A DNA stretch of 34,121 nt, taken from contig CAZLGO010000006.1 of assembly GCA_964559295.1 (NCBI GenBank), positions 1 through 34,121 on the forward strand, read 5' to 3'. The DNA comes from CAZLGO01 sp964559295. GTDB taxonomy: Archaea; Methanobacteriota; Methanobacteria; Methanobacteriales; Methanobacteriaceae. Every line of letters begins with the position of its first letter. Position 1 is the stretch's first letter. A model generated the notes under the pieces. It made no database searches. It was given only the letters and a program-made list of their open reading frames with translations, and was not told where the DNA came from. The translations under genes and the position numbers were made by a program. Positions 7,103-14,392 of this stretch are shown here, one piece after another.

Positions 7103-7971
7103 ACATAAGCCTCCATCATCAGCTTTGCAGCATCTTTGCCTATTTTTTTTGCATCAGATATTGAACCACTTAATTCCACTTTTGTGAGTACTTCGCCCTC
7201 TCTTGTAAGTAAAATACTGTAAAGTTCCAATTTATCATGGTTCGTCCTCGCAGATATACCAATGGGCCATTGACATCCTACCCCAAGTTCTGCCAACAGT
7301 GTTCTTTCGGCTGTTACCTCTTGTGCAGAATGAAAATGGTTAATCTTCTGCGGAATTTCCTTCTTTTTGTTATCACGCCTTGAAATTACAGCCAATGCAC
7401 CTTGTCCTGCAGCTGGGGTAAAATACCTAAGAGGAAATCTCTCTTTAATATGACGTGTGAGACCAAGTCGCCTAAGACCTGCCTCTGATACTATAGTTGC
7501 ATCATATTTTTCATTTAAAACTTTTTTTATTCTTGTATCTATATTACCCCTTATTAATTTTATCCTGATATTATTTTTGTAGCAACGACAAAAAGCCTCT
7601 CTTCTTAGGCTACTTGTCCCAAGAGTTGATCCATCCTGGATCTCATCCCAACCATATTTTGATACGAGCACCTCATTTGGAGATTCTCTTTTAGGAACAG
7701 CCACTATTTCAAGATCAGGGTCAAGTTCGGTTGGAACATCCTTTAGACTATGCACCGCAAAGTCAACCTCCTCGTTTAAGACAGCTTCATCAAGCTCTTT
7801 TGTAAAGATCCCCTTTGTGTCGATCTTGTGAAGTTGAGAATTGGTTATCTTATCTCCTGTTGTTTTAATTATTTTTATATCTATTTTCTCATGTGTTATC
7901 TTAGATAATGCACTGATTATACTTCTTGTTTGGATGATTGCTAAACTGCTTCCTCTTGTTCCAACCTTCAA
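7099..7971 (-). CDS. hemC: Hydroxymethylbilane synthase (porphobilinogen deaminase)
   Basis: It polymerises four porphobilinogens to hydroxymethylbilane, the tetrapyrrole precursor used here for siroheme and coenzyme F430. Visible are VGTRGSSLA at the N-terminus, HSLKDVPT, GTSSLRRE, LIRGNIDTR and the dipyrromethane-cofactor Cys in GVGCQWPIG (about residue 233). I chose a TTG at 7971, preceded by GGAGATGAT and giving the usual MKVGTRGS start; a GTG at 7986 would add five residues and lies inside a hairpin. It sits downstream of cfbE, the last enzyme of F430 synthesis, with a repeat-filled gap between. Confidence 0.96.
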   Translation of the reverse strand: MKVGTRGSSLAIIQTRSIISALSKITHEKIDIKIIKTTGDKITNSQLHKIDTKGIFTKELDEAVLNEEVDFAVHSLKDVPTELDPDLEIVAVPKRESPNEVLVSKYGWDEIQDGSTLGTSSLRREAFCRCYKNNIRIKLIRGNIDTRIKKVLNEKYDATIVSEAGLRRLGLTRHIKERFPLRYFTPAAGQGALAVISRRDNKKKEIPQKINHFHSAQEVTAERTLLAELGVGCQWPIGISARTNHDKLELYSILLTREGEVLTKVELSGSISDAKKIGKDAAKLMMEAYV

Positions 7972-7985
7972 TTGATCATCTCCCA

Positions 7986-8047
7986 CAATCCTTTAAAAAA
8001 GGATTGACCCAAACATAAATTTTGATCAACCTTTTTCTAAAAGGTTG
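7986..8047. repeat. Dispersed TTGATCAA element, copy 2, with two hairpins
   Basis: Bases 7995-8034 match 28133-28172 at 35 of 40 positions with no gap, by my hand alignment. Two perfect 9-bp hairpins flank the conserved part: CAATCCTTT/AAAGGATTG (7986-8006, loop AAA) and CAACCTTTT/AAAAGGTTG (8027-8047, loop TCT). On the minus strand the first hairpin sits directly before the hemC ribosome-binding site. Four of the five mismatches to the other copy are spaced by exactly three bases. Confidence 0.8.
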
Positions 8048-8081
8048 TACATCAACGCTTCCTTTAAAAGTTGTATGGATC

Positions 8082-9425
8082 TTATCTCATATTTATATCT
8101 GAAAAATTGGATCTGTAGATTAAAAGAACCACTTCGGATCTATCTTCAATTGCATTATCTATGGCATTATTATGGTCTTTTATGTATTCAACTTCTCTTT
8201 TTATCCTATTTTTAATGTTTGCGCCGATTTCGTCTGTAAGGATCAGTCTTATACTATTATCCAACTCATTAAAAAACTCCGCCACAGATTTCTCATCTAT
8301 CTCTTCACAGGTTATTCCATATTTACCACCAAATATGACCGTGACATTCGAACTTTTTCCAGAAGCTTGATCAAAATTCTCTAGCATCTCAACAGCTTTT
8401 CTGATGGTCGCAGAATCAACTCCAGGATTTATCTCTTCTATGATTTTACTTCCATTATAATTCCTGATAGAGGTCCTTCCCTTGATGCCTCTAAAATTCT
8501 TCAATCCTCTTTGTATTTGTTTTATTGGAGTTTCTAAAATTAAAGAAGCGCATATAGCAGAAAGCACATTTTTTACGTGGTGATAAGCTGGTGCAAATGT
8601 TGAAACCTTAAAGGAAGTGTTTAGGACATCTCCATTGATTGTATTAAGGTTTCTTACATTGACCTTAAAGACTGTTTCATAAAGCCCAAATTTTATGTAA
8701 GATGCTGTAACATTTGCATTTTTTAAGCCAAAGGTGTTTATTTTAGAAAAATCAGATATAAATTTCCCAAAAGTCCCGTTGAGCAAATCAGAGTCACAAG
8801 CTACAATCTTGCTTTTTAGGATCTGTGCCTTTGCGTAACTTGCTTTTTTTCTACCATCTGCTATAGGGTAATCCTCTGCTATATTTGTTAAAACTCCAAC
8901 GTCTGCAAGTCCAGTTCCACCTAAGGAGACCTCAAATATACAAATATCAACGTTCTTGCCTTTTGAAAGTTCCCATGCTTTTATGATACTGGCAGGTGTT
9001 ATGCTTATGTTACGCTCCAGTACATTTCTTTTTCCACCCTCTATCACTTCAACTCCTAAACTGCTTAAAACCAGAGGATTAAGATCTCTAAATATTTCTT
9101 TTAGCATCCAAACTACACTCGTTTTTCCTTTAACACCAGTAACCTCGATTATAGGTACATCGATTCTATCTTGCATCAAAAATCTTACAGCTTCATGATG
9201 TGTCATGTGGATTTTTTTCACGGGACAATGGATGGGAGCAACAATCAAAAAATCATCCTTAATGTCATCTGTGAATTTTAAACCTTTTTTCATGAGAGCG
9301 GTTTTATCTTCATGATTCAGAGTTTTGTAGATATCCCACGCAAAAACATCAAAATCTGATAATTTCAAAAACTCTTCTACAAGAATAGTTCCACCATGTG
9401 TCATGTCCACGATCAAAACTTTCAT
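8082..9425 (-). CDS. cfbE: Coenzyme F430 synthetase, Mur-ligase family
   Basis: It catalyses the last, ATP-dependent step of F430 synthesis, closing the carbocyclic ring of the seco-F430 acid; F430 is the nickel cofactor of methyl-coenzyme M reductase. The protein is a MurF-like ligase with P-loop VTGVKGKTS at residues 95-103, the central-domain FEVSLGGTG, the YHHVKN helix start and a C-terminal domain with IEEINPGVDSATI. I use the ATG at 9425, which overlaps the nadK stop as ATGA, giving 447 residues; the frame is open 26 codons further upstream, inside nadK. It is the gene that most clearly marks the host as an Mcr-bearing archaeon. Confidence 0.93.
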   Translation of the reverse strand: MKVLIVDMTHGGTILVEEFLKLSDFDVFAWDIYKTLNHEDKTALMKKGLKFTDDIKDDFLIVAPIHCPVKKIHMTHHEAVRFLMQDRIDVPIIEVTGVKGKTSVVWMLKEIFRDLNPLVLSSLGVEVIEGGKRNVLERNISITPASIIKAWELSKGKNVDICIFEVSLGGTGLADVGVLTNIAEDYPIADGRKKASYAKAQILKSKIVACDSDLLNGTFGKFISDFSKINTFGLKNANVTASYIKFGLYETVFKVNVRNLNTINGDVLNTSFKVSTFAPAYHHVKNVLSAICASLILETPIKQIQRGLKNFRGIKGRTSIRNYNGSKIIEEINPGVDSATIRKAVEMLENFDQASGKSSNVTVIFGGKYGITCEEIDEKSVAEFFNELDNSIRLILTDEIGANIKNRIKREVEYIKDHNNAIDNAIEDRSEVVLLIYRSNFSDINMR

Positions 9426-10261
9426 AGGGATATTCCGCCTTTTGTAAGCTTCTCTCTTACCCTCTTGTAAAAATCTTTGGTTAATCTTGCAAAATAAGCA
9501 CATGTATCCGACTTTTTAAATATGATTTCATCCATATAATTTATTTCCTCCTCAAACTGTCCATCTATAACAGCTACAGCTTTTCTACCCTTTCGCAGCA
9601 GTTTTACCTTTATCTGGCTTTCATTTGGCACAACAATCGGCCTTGCATCCAGTTTAAATGGGCATATCGGGGCTATTATAAAAGCGCCTACTCTTGGATC
9701 CACTATAGGACCTCCAGCAGACATGGCATAGGCAGTAGAGCCACTTGGAGTTGCAATTATAAGTCCGTCAGCCCTTAATTCTTCAACAATTTCATCATCA
9801 ACCGTTATTTTAAGATGAAGCATCTTGGCTGGCTTTTTTGTCATTATGACAACCTCGTTTAACGCTGGGGGAAGTTCTATCCCATGCCATACTCCAAGCT
9901 GCATACGCTTTTCAACAAAATAGTTTCCTTTTAAGACTTCCTCTACTGCACTAAAAGTATTCTCTGGTTCAATTTCTGTTAAAAAACCAACTGTACCCAT
10001 GTTTATTCCAAATAAAGGGATGTCCTTTCCATTTATAAATTTTTGGGTTCTTAAGATGGTCCCATCTCCACCTACAGATATTATAAGATCCACGTCCATC
10101 CGCTCAATTTCGGTGCTCAGATCATCCCATTTTTTAAGTTCTGCTACTGTTGATGCATCCAGGAAAACTTCAACTCCTTTTTTTATGAGAAATTCTGTGA
10201 TGTCTCCTGCGAGTTTAACTGCTTCAGGAAGATCACGACGTGCAATAACCCCTATACGCAT
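9422..10261 (-). CDS. nadK: NAD kinase
   Basis: It phosphorylates NAD to NADP. The diagnostic GGDGT is at residues 64-68, followed by NMGTVGFLTE, the NEVVI stretch and the TPSGSTAYAMSAGGPIVDP region. From the ATG at 10261 the length is 279 residues, usual for the family. The start shares one base with the stop of the upstream phosphatase gene (TAATG) and is preceded by GGGGG. In Methanocaldococcus the NAD kinase and an IMPase-like NADP phosphatase are fused; here the two are separate but adjacent and coupled, in the same order. Confidence 0.96.
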   Translation of the reverse strand: MRIGVIARRDLPEAVKLAGDITEFLIKKGVEVFLDASTVAELKKWDDLSTEIERMDVDLIISVGGDGTILRTQKFINGKDIPLFGINMGTVGFLTEIEPENTFSAVEEVLKGNYFVEKRMQLGVWHGIELPPALNEVVIMTKKPAKMLHLKITVDDEIVEELRADGLIIATPSGSTAYAMSAGGPIVDPRVGAFIIAPICPFKLDARPIVVPNESQIKVKLLRKGRKAVAVIDGQFEEEINYMDEIIFKKSDTCAYFARLTKDFYKRVREKLTKGGISL

Positions 10262-11097
10262 TAAATGGCCCCCATAACCTTTAATATTTCCTTGTGAAGA
10301 CGTATATTGCATGCTGCGATTATAGATGTTCTTTCCTTAACCTTCAGTTTACTATTCAAAACCATACCATGCTGATTTGTTACAACACCACCTGCCTCCT
10401 CAACAATAAGCTTTGCAGCTGCAATATCAACGATCCTTAAATTACCTCTCAGATCTAAAAATGCGTCGTATGTTCCACCTGCAACATAACAAAGTTCAAT
10501 AGCTACAGAACCCAAAATTCTCATCTTTCTTACCATTCTACAGAGATTTCCTATTCCTTCTATCTTTTTTCCATATACAAATGCTCCTATCAATGAACCT
10601 GATATATCTTTTTGAGACGATGGGATCAGTTTTTTTCCATTTATCCAGGCACCTTCATCTTTTACAGCCTCATAGAGGTCTCCTGTTGCAAAATTTTTAA
10701 CAAATCCAATTTTAACATCAGAAATTGTAGGTATTCCTAAGTTAGAATCAACATCAGCTACTGCAATTGAAATTCCATATGCTGGTATTTTTGTGAGGGC
10801 GTTGCTTGTGCCATCTAAGGGATCAACTACTAAAAAAACCTCAGATGGACCATATCCCATTTTAACTTCACCTATCTCTTCGCTTATAAGTGTTAATGGT
10901 CTTCCGAGATCTTCTAATTCTTCTATAACTTGTCTTTCAGCTATCTCATCGATCAGTTTTGTTGGAGTACCATCAGCACCTATTTTTATTACTTTACCAG
11001 CTTCCTTTTTCCCAACAAGCGGTAAAACCACATCTTCTACTTCATCTATTATTTTTCTTGAGACGCTTCTCCAAAGTCTAATATCATCCTTTTTCAT
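10261..11097 (-). CDS. suhB: Inositol monophosphatase / class IV fructose-1,6-bisphosphatase family
   Basis: A 278-residue Mg-dependent, Li-sensitive phosphatase fold. Metal ligands are visible in SEEIGE (residues 72-77) and DPLDGTSN (92-99), with the downstream MRILGSVAIELCYVAGG and VDIAAAKLIVEEAGG motifs. Archaeal members hydrolyse fructose-1,6-bisphosphate, inositol-1-phosphate and sometimes NADP. Coupling to nadK by a one-base overlap makes NADP phosphatase activity plausible, as in the fused Methanocaldococcus enzyme; that is inference. The ATG at 11097 lies four bases after the pdaD stop. An earlier in-frame start at 11130 would overlap pdaD and is not preferred. Confidence 0.92.
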   Translation of the reverse strand: MKKDDIRLWRSVSRKIIDEVEDVVLPLVGKKEAGKVIKIGADGTPTKLIDEIAERQVIEELEDLGRPLTLISEEIGEVKMGYGPSEVFLVVDPLDGTSNALTKIPAYGISIAVADVDSNLGIPTISDVKIGFVKNFATGDLYEAVKDEGAWINGKKLIPSSQKDISGSLIGAFVYGKKIEGIGNLCRMVRKMRILGSVAIELCYVAGGTYDAFLDLRGNLRIVDIAAAKLIVEEAGGVVTNQHGMVLNSKLKVKERTSIIAACNIRLHKEILKVMGAI

Positions 11098-11101
11098 GAT
11101 T

Positions 11102-11545
11102 CTACCCCACAAAGACAACTGCTGCAACAACAGCGCCCTGTTTTCTGACTATATGACTACTTCCTTCTGTTATAATATTTTTTATGCTTTTTCCTCTGAT
11201 GTCCAGCATATGCTTTACCATAGCGATTGCTTCCTCTTCTACCAGCTTTAAATTTTTATTTACATCAGAATGTTCTACAACACATCCCAGATCATCGGAT
11301 GTTGCAATGGCCACCACAGCAGATATTCTATCGCCCTTTCTATTGGAGGTGGCACAGGATAGGACACAATTGATCATGTCTCCTGCTTTAAACTTTGGAA
11401 GTTTTATTATCTTTGTATCAGGTGGAATTATACTTGATACCCTAATTAAATTTATATTTCCTATACCGGCATCCAATAAGGCATTATCAAAGGCATTAAG
11501 CTTTGTTGGACCTTCTGCTTTCCCCGATGTTATAGAGATTTTCAT
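11102..11545 (-). CDS. pdaD: Pyruvoyl-dependent arginine decarboxylase
   Basis: It decarboxylates arginine to agmatine, the first step of archaeal polyamine synthesis. The proenzyme of 147 residues self-cleaves between Ser37 and Ser38 in IRVSSIIPP, turning Ser38 into the pyruvoyl cofactor. Other family segments are GNINLIRVSS, KAGDMINCVLSCATSN and GCVVEHSD. The ATG at 11545 follows AGGTGGGG; a GTG three codons earlier lies inside that site. It heads the operon pdaD-suhB-nadK-cfbE and faces the aIF5A-agmatinase operon, whose agmatinase uses its product. Confidence 0.96.
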   Translation of the reverse strand: MKISITSGKAEGPTKLNAFDNALLDAGIGNINLIRVSSIIPPDTKIIKLPKFKAGDMINCVLSCATSNRKGDRISAVVAIATSDDLGCVVEHSDVNKNLKLVEEEAIAMVKHMLDIRGKSIKNIITEGSSHIVRKQGAVVAAVVFVG

Positions 11546-11645
11546 TTGCCCCACCTAAGATTTAAATATTGGAAACAACATAGCCAAAGCCCATAGGATT
11601 AACTACAATTGTTTAATCATTAGGAACACCAGGAACATAAACACA

Positions 11646-11662
11646 GATATGAATATATTCCA
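11646..11662 (+). promoter_or_regulatory. Possible TATA box of the aIF5A-speB operon
   Basis: An AT-rich stretch containing GAATATATTCC lies about 50 nt upstream of the aIF5A ATG in the 162-bp divergent gap with pdaD. The expected start is near 11682. GGAGGT (11696-11701) is a strong ribosome-binding site. The TATA match is only moderate. Confidence 0.4.
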
Positions 11663-11707
11663 AACTCCATAAAGGTTTTTTGATAAAAAGTTAGCGGAGG
11701 TAAAAAC

Positions 11708-12097
11708 ATGGCAAAAAAGGTTGTAGAAGTTAGAACACTAAAGGTAGGTAAATATGTCATATTAGATAATGAGGCATCAAAAATCGTAAGTATTCAAACA
11801 TCATCTCCTGGAAAACATGGTTCTGCTAAGGCTAGAATTGATGCTATTGGAATATTCGATAATCAGAAAAGAAGTATCGTAAGACCTGTTGATTCCAAGA
11901 TAGATGTTCCAATAATAGATAAAAGAACAGCCCAAGTTTTAGCTATAATGGGGGACAATGTTCAGCTTATGGATCTTGAGACCTATGAAACATTTGAGGT
12001 TCCCATCCCTGAAGAACTAAGAGCAGATCTGATTGAAGGAGCAGAGGTTGGTTACATCATGGCTTTAGGCAAAAGAAAGCTTATGAGGATAAAATAA
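11708..12097 (+). CDS. eif5a: Translation initiation/elongation factor aIF5A
   Basis: A 129-residue factor that rescues stalled peptide-bond formation; it needs hypusine or deoxyhypusine on a lysine. That lysine is K36 in SSPGKHGSAKAR. The N-terminal SH3-like domain (1-70) is followed by the OB domain ending MALGKRKLMRIK. The start follows GGAGGT. The agmatinase gene begins at the base right after the stop. The neighbourhood (arginine decarboxylase, agmatinase) makes the polyamines from which the hypusine side chain derives. Confidence 0.97.
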   Translation: MAKKVVEVRTLKVGKYVILDNEASKIVSIQTSSPGKHGSAKARIDAIGIFDNQKRSIVRPVDSKIDVPIIDKRTAQVLAIMGDNVQLMDLETYETFEVPIPEELRADLIEGAEVGYIMALGKRKLMRIK

Positions 12098-12949
12098 ATG
12101 TTTTATACTCATCGTTTATCAATATTTGCGTTTTCTGAGGGCAGAGATGCAAAATTTGGTATTTTAGGGGTGCCATTTGATAGCACTACGAGCTACATAC
12201 CTGGTGCAAGGTTTGGTCCAAGATCAGTTCGTGAGGCATCTTATAATTTCGAAAGGTACAATATCACTTTGGATAAAAATTTAGATGCTTCTGTTTATGA
12301 TTTTGGTGATATCCAGGTTGTTCATGGGAATTTTAAAAAAACATGCAAAAGGGTTCAATCAACCGTATCAGACCTTATTGACGAGGGCATCATCCCAATT
12401 GTTTTAGGAGGGGAACACACTATAAGCTATGGCATCTTAAAAGCATTGGATGTTTCAGACACAACAATTCTTTATTTTGATGCCCATATGGACTTGCGGG
12501 ATCGATTTATGGAAGAGAAATATTCCCATGCTACTGTAATGCGGCGGATGTTTGAGTTAAATCCCAAAAAGATAATTCAAATAGGAGTAAGATCCTGTGC
12601 CTATGATGAGATATCCTTTGCAAATAGAAACGAGATAACCTACTACACACCTTCAGATGTCAACAAAGACATAGGAATGATTAAGGAGGTGATAAGAGAA
12701 CTTGAAGATCCTGTCTATGTAACAGTAGATATAGATGTTCTTGATCCAGCGTATGCACCAGCAGTCGGTAATCCAACACCCTGTGGTTTAAATCCTCTTC
12801 AGCTTGAAAGACTAATCCACAGCTTAGCGAATAAAGATGTAATTGGATTTGACTTAGTGGAGGTCGCTTCAACACAGATTGGAGATATAACTTCCATAAA
12901 TGGTGCAAAGGTTATTTATGATTTTCTATGTTTGCAGGAGAACCCTTAA
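12098..12949 (+). CDS. speB: Agmatinase (ureohydrolase family)
   Basis: It hydrolyses agmatine to putrescine and urea, the step after PdaD. Mn ligands are visible in GGEH (104-107), DAHMD (128-132) and DIDVLDP (211-217), with SHATVMRR (143-150) near the substrate. Length (283) is normal. The ATG abuts the aIF5A stop. The last residues (LCLQENP) and the stop codon lie within a hairpin of the repeat cluster at 12940-13042, so the C-terminus may have been altered by it. Arginase or formiminoglutamase activity is possible but the context supports agmatinase. Confidence 0.95.
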   Translation: MFYTHRLSIFAFSEGRDAKFGILGVPFDSTTSYIPGARFGPRSVREASYNFERYNITLDKNLDASVYDFGDIQVVHGNFKKTCKRVQSTVSDLIDEGIIPIVLGGEHTISYGILKALDVSDTTILYFDAHMDLRDRFMEEKYSHATVMRRMFELNPKKIIQIGVRSCAYDEISFANRNEITYYTPSDVNKDIGMIKEVIRELEDPVYVTVDIDVLDPAYAPAVGNPTPCGLNPLQLERLIHSLANKDVIGFDLVEVASTQIGDITSINGAKVIYDFLCLQENP

Positions 12950-13042
12950 TAAAGGTTCATCAGAGAAACTATAATATATCATTTCATTCAAAGAACTTTA
13001 ATAAAGTTCACAAATGGTTGATCAACCTTTTAAAAAGGTTGA
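12940..13042. repeat. Cluster of three related hairpins between speB and the LOR/SDH gene
   Basis: Three similar inverted repeats follow one another: GAACC...GGTTC (12940-12958, includes the speB stop), GAACTTT/AAAGTTC (12993-13009, loop AAT) and TCAACCTTT/AAAGGTTGA (13022-13042, loop TAA). The third carries the TTGATCAACC core of the dispersed family (13018-13027) and lies inside the first codons of the next gene. A possible TATA box (ATAATATATC, 12971-12980) lies between the first two. Confidence 0.75.
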
Positions 13043-14270
13043 AGGAGGGATAAAAATAAATACAAGAGAAATTGAACTTTCCGGTCATATAATCGATTCA
13101 TTAATTCTCCCTAAAGCCCTTGATATTATAATGGATATGGGTGGAGATTTTCAGATTCTTAAATTCCAGGTTGGTAAGCGAAAAAAAGATGCAAGTTACG
13201 CAAGGATCCTTGTTATGGGAGATGATCCATCTCATCTAAACAAGATACTCGATGAATTAAGCGAAATTGGGGCATTGATTGTAGAGATCAAGGAGGTTGA
13301 ACTTGCTACTTCCCCAAAAGATAAGGTTCTTCCTCCTAATTTCTATTCCACCACGAACCATCCAACCTACATAAGATACCATGGTGAATGGATACCTGTT
13401 GAGGGCATAGAGATGGATTGTATGATCGTGGTCGATCCAGACAAAAAAAGGGCTCTTTGCAAACCAATAGGCAGGATCAAAAAAGGAGATCTGGTGGTTG
13501 TTGGGAGGGAAGGTATAAAGGTTACGCCTCCTGAGAGACCAAGAGGTAAAAAAGGTGTTTTTGAGTTTATGGTAAGCGAAGTATCATCAGAAAAACCAGT
13601 AAGATCAATAATAAAAAGTATAGCTGCTGAAATTACACAAATAAAGAAAAAAGGCGGAAAAATTGCAGTGGTGGCAGGACCTGCAATAGTTCACACAGGA
13701 TCTGCACCTCTTCTCGCTCAGATGATAAAAAAAGGATTTGTGGACGTGCTTCTTGCTGGAAACGCCCTTCCAACCCATGATATTGAAAATGCACTCTATG
13801 GGACATCTCTTGGAATGAATGTAGAAACTGGAGAAGCTGTAAAAAGAGGGCATAGACACCATATATACGCCATAAACGAGATAAATAAAGCTGGTTCAAT
13901 AGCTGATGCAGTTAAGAGTGGAATATTGAAAGAAGGAATAATGTATGAATGCGTAAAAAATAATGTACCATTTGTTCTTGCTGGTTCTATAAGAGACGAT
14001 GGACCACTTCCTGATGTTATAACAGATGTTTTAGAGGCGCAGGATGAGATGAGAAAATACGTACAAAATGTTGATATGGTGATCATGCTTGCTACCATGC
14101 TTCATTCCATAGCAACAGGTAACATGCTCCCTTCACACGTAAAGAGCATCTGTGTGGATATAAACCCTGCAGCAGTTACAAAATTAAGCGACAGAGGAAG
14201 TGCACAGGTTGTAAGCATTGTAACTGATGTTGGTGCATTTTTGCCTATTTTGGTCGATGAACTTGGTTAA
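13014..14270 (+). CDS. LOR/SDH-domain protein (TIGR00300), probable archaeal ornithine cyclodeaminase
   Basis: A 418-residue member of the TIGR00300 family with the LOR/SDH bifunctional-enzyme domain at the N-terminus (REIELSGHIIDSLILPKALD) and a Rossmann-like C-terminal half (AVVAGPAIVHTGSAPLLAQMI, VLLAGNALPTHDIE). Archaeal members have been linked to ornithine cyclodeaminase activity (ornithine to proline); I rely on memory for this. The location beside arginine decarboxylase and agmatinase fits. The only in-frame ATG (13014) is inside a repeat hairpin and yields a foreign-looking N-terminus (MVDQPFKKVEGG). A good ribosome-binding site, GGAGGG (13044-13049), precedes an ATA codon at 13056, where a family-like N-terminus (NTREIEL) follows. 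Confidence 0.85.
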   Translation: MVDQPFKKVEGGIKINTREIELSGHIIDSLILPKALDIIMDMGGDFQILKFQVGKRKKDASYARILVMGDDPSHLNKILDELSEIGALIVEIKEVELATSPKDKVLPPNFYSTTNHPTYIRYHGEWIPVEGIEMDCMIVVDPDKKRALCKPIGRIKKGDLVVVGREGIKVTPPERPRGKKGVFEFMVSEVSSEKPVRSIIKSIAAEITQIKKKGGKIAVVAGPAIVHTGSAPLLAQMIKKGFVDVLLAGNALPTHDIENALYGTSLGMNVETGEAVKRGHRHHIYAINEINKAGSIADAVKSGILKEGIMYECVKNNVPFVLAGSIRDDGPLPDVITDVLEAQDEMRKYVQNVDMVIMLATMLHSIATGNMLPSHVKSICVDINPAAVTKLSDRGSAQVVSIVTDVGAFLPILVDELG

Positions 14271-14392
14271 TCAAAAATCAAAGAAATAATGAACGGTGTG
14301 TTTTTAATATGGATTGATTTGAAAGCCATAAATTAAATTCTCATTTTAAAGAGCCCAAGATAAAAAAATAATATTTATGAAGGGATATTAAA
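14271..14392 (+). promoter_or_regulatory. Intergenic region with probable promoter of adenine deaminase
   Basis: This 122-bp AT-rich gap holds TTTTTAATATGG (14304-14315), a possible TATA box, and AGGGATAT just before the ATG. No hairpin or repeat of note was seen. The promoter call is weak. Confidence 0.3.

Noticed and set aside
12681..14098. Minus-strand ORFs under speB and the LOR/SDH gene
   Set aside because: They are shadows of well-supported plus-strand genes and have biased, motif-free composition.
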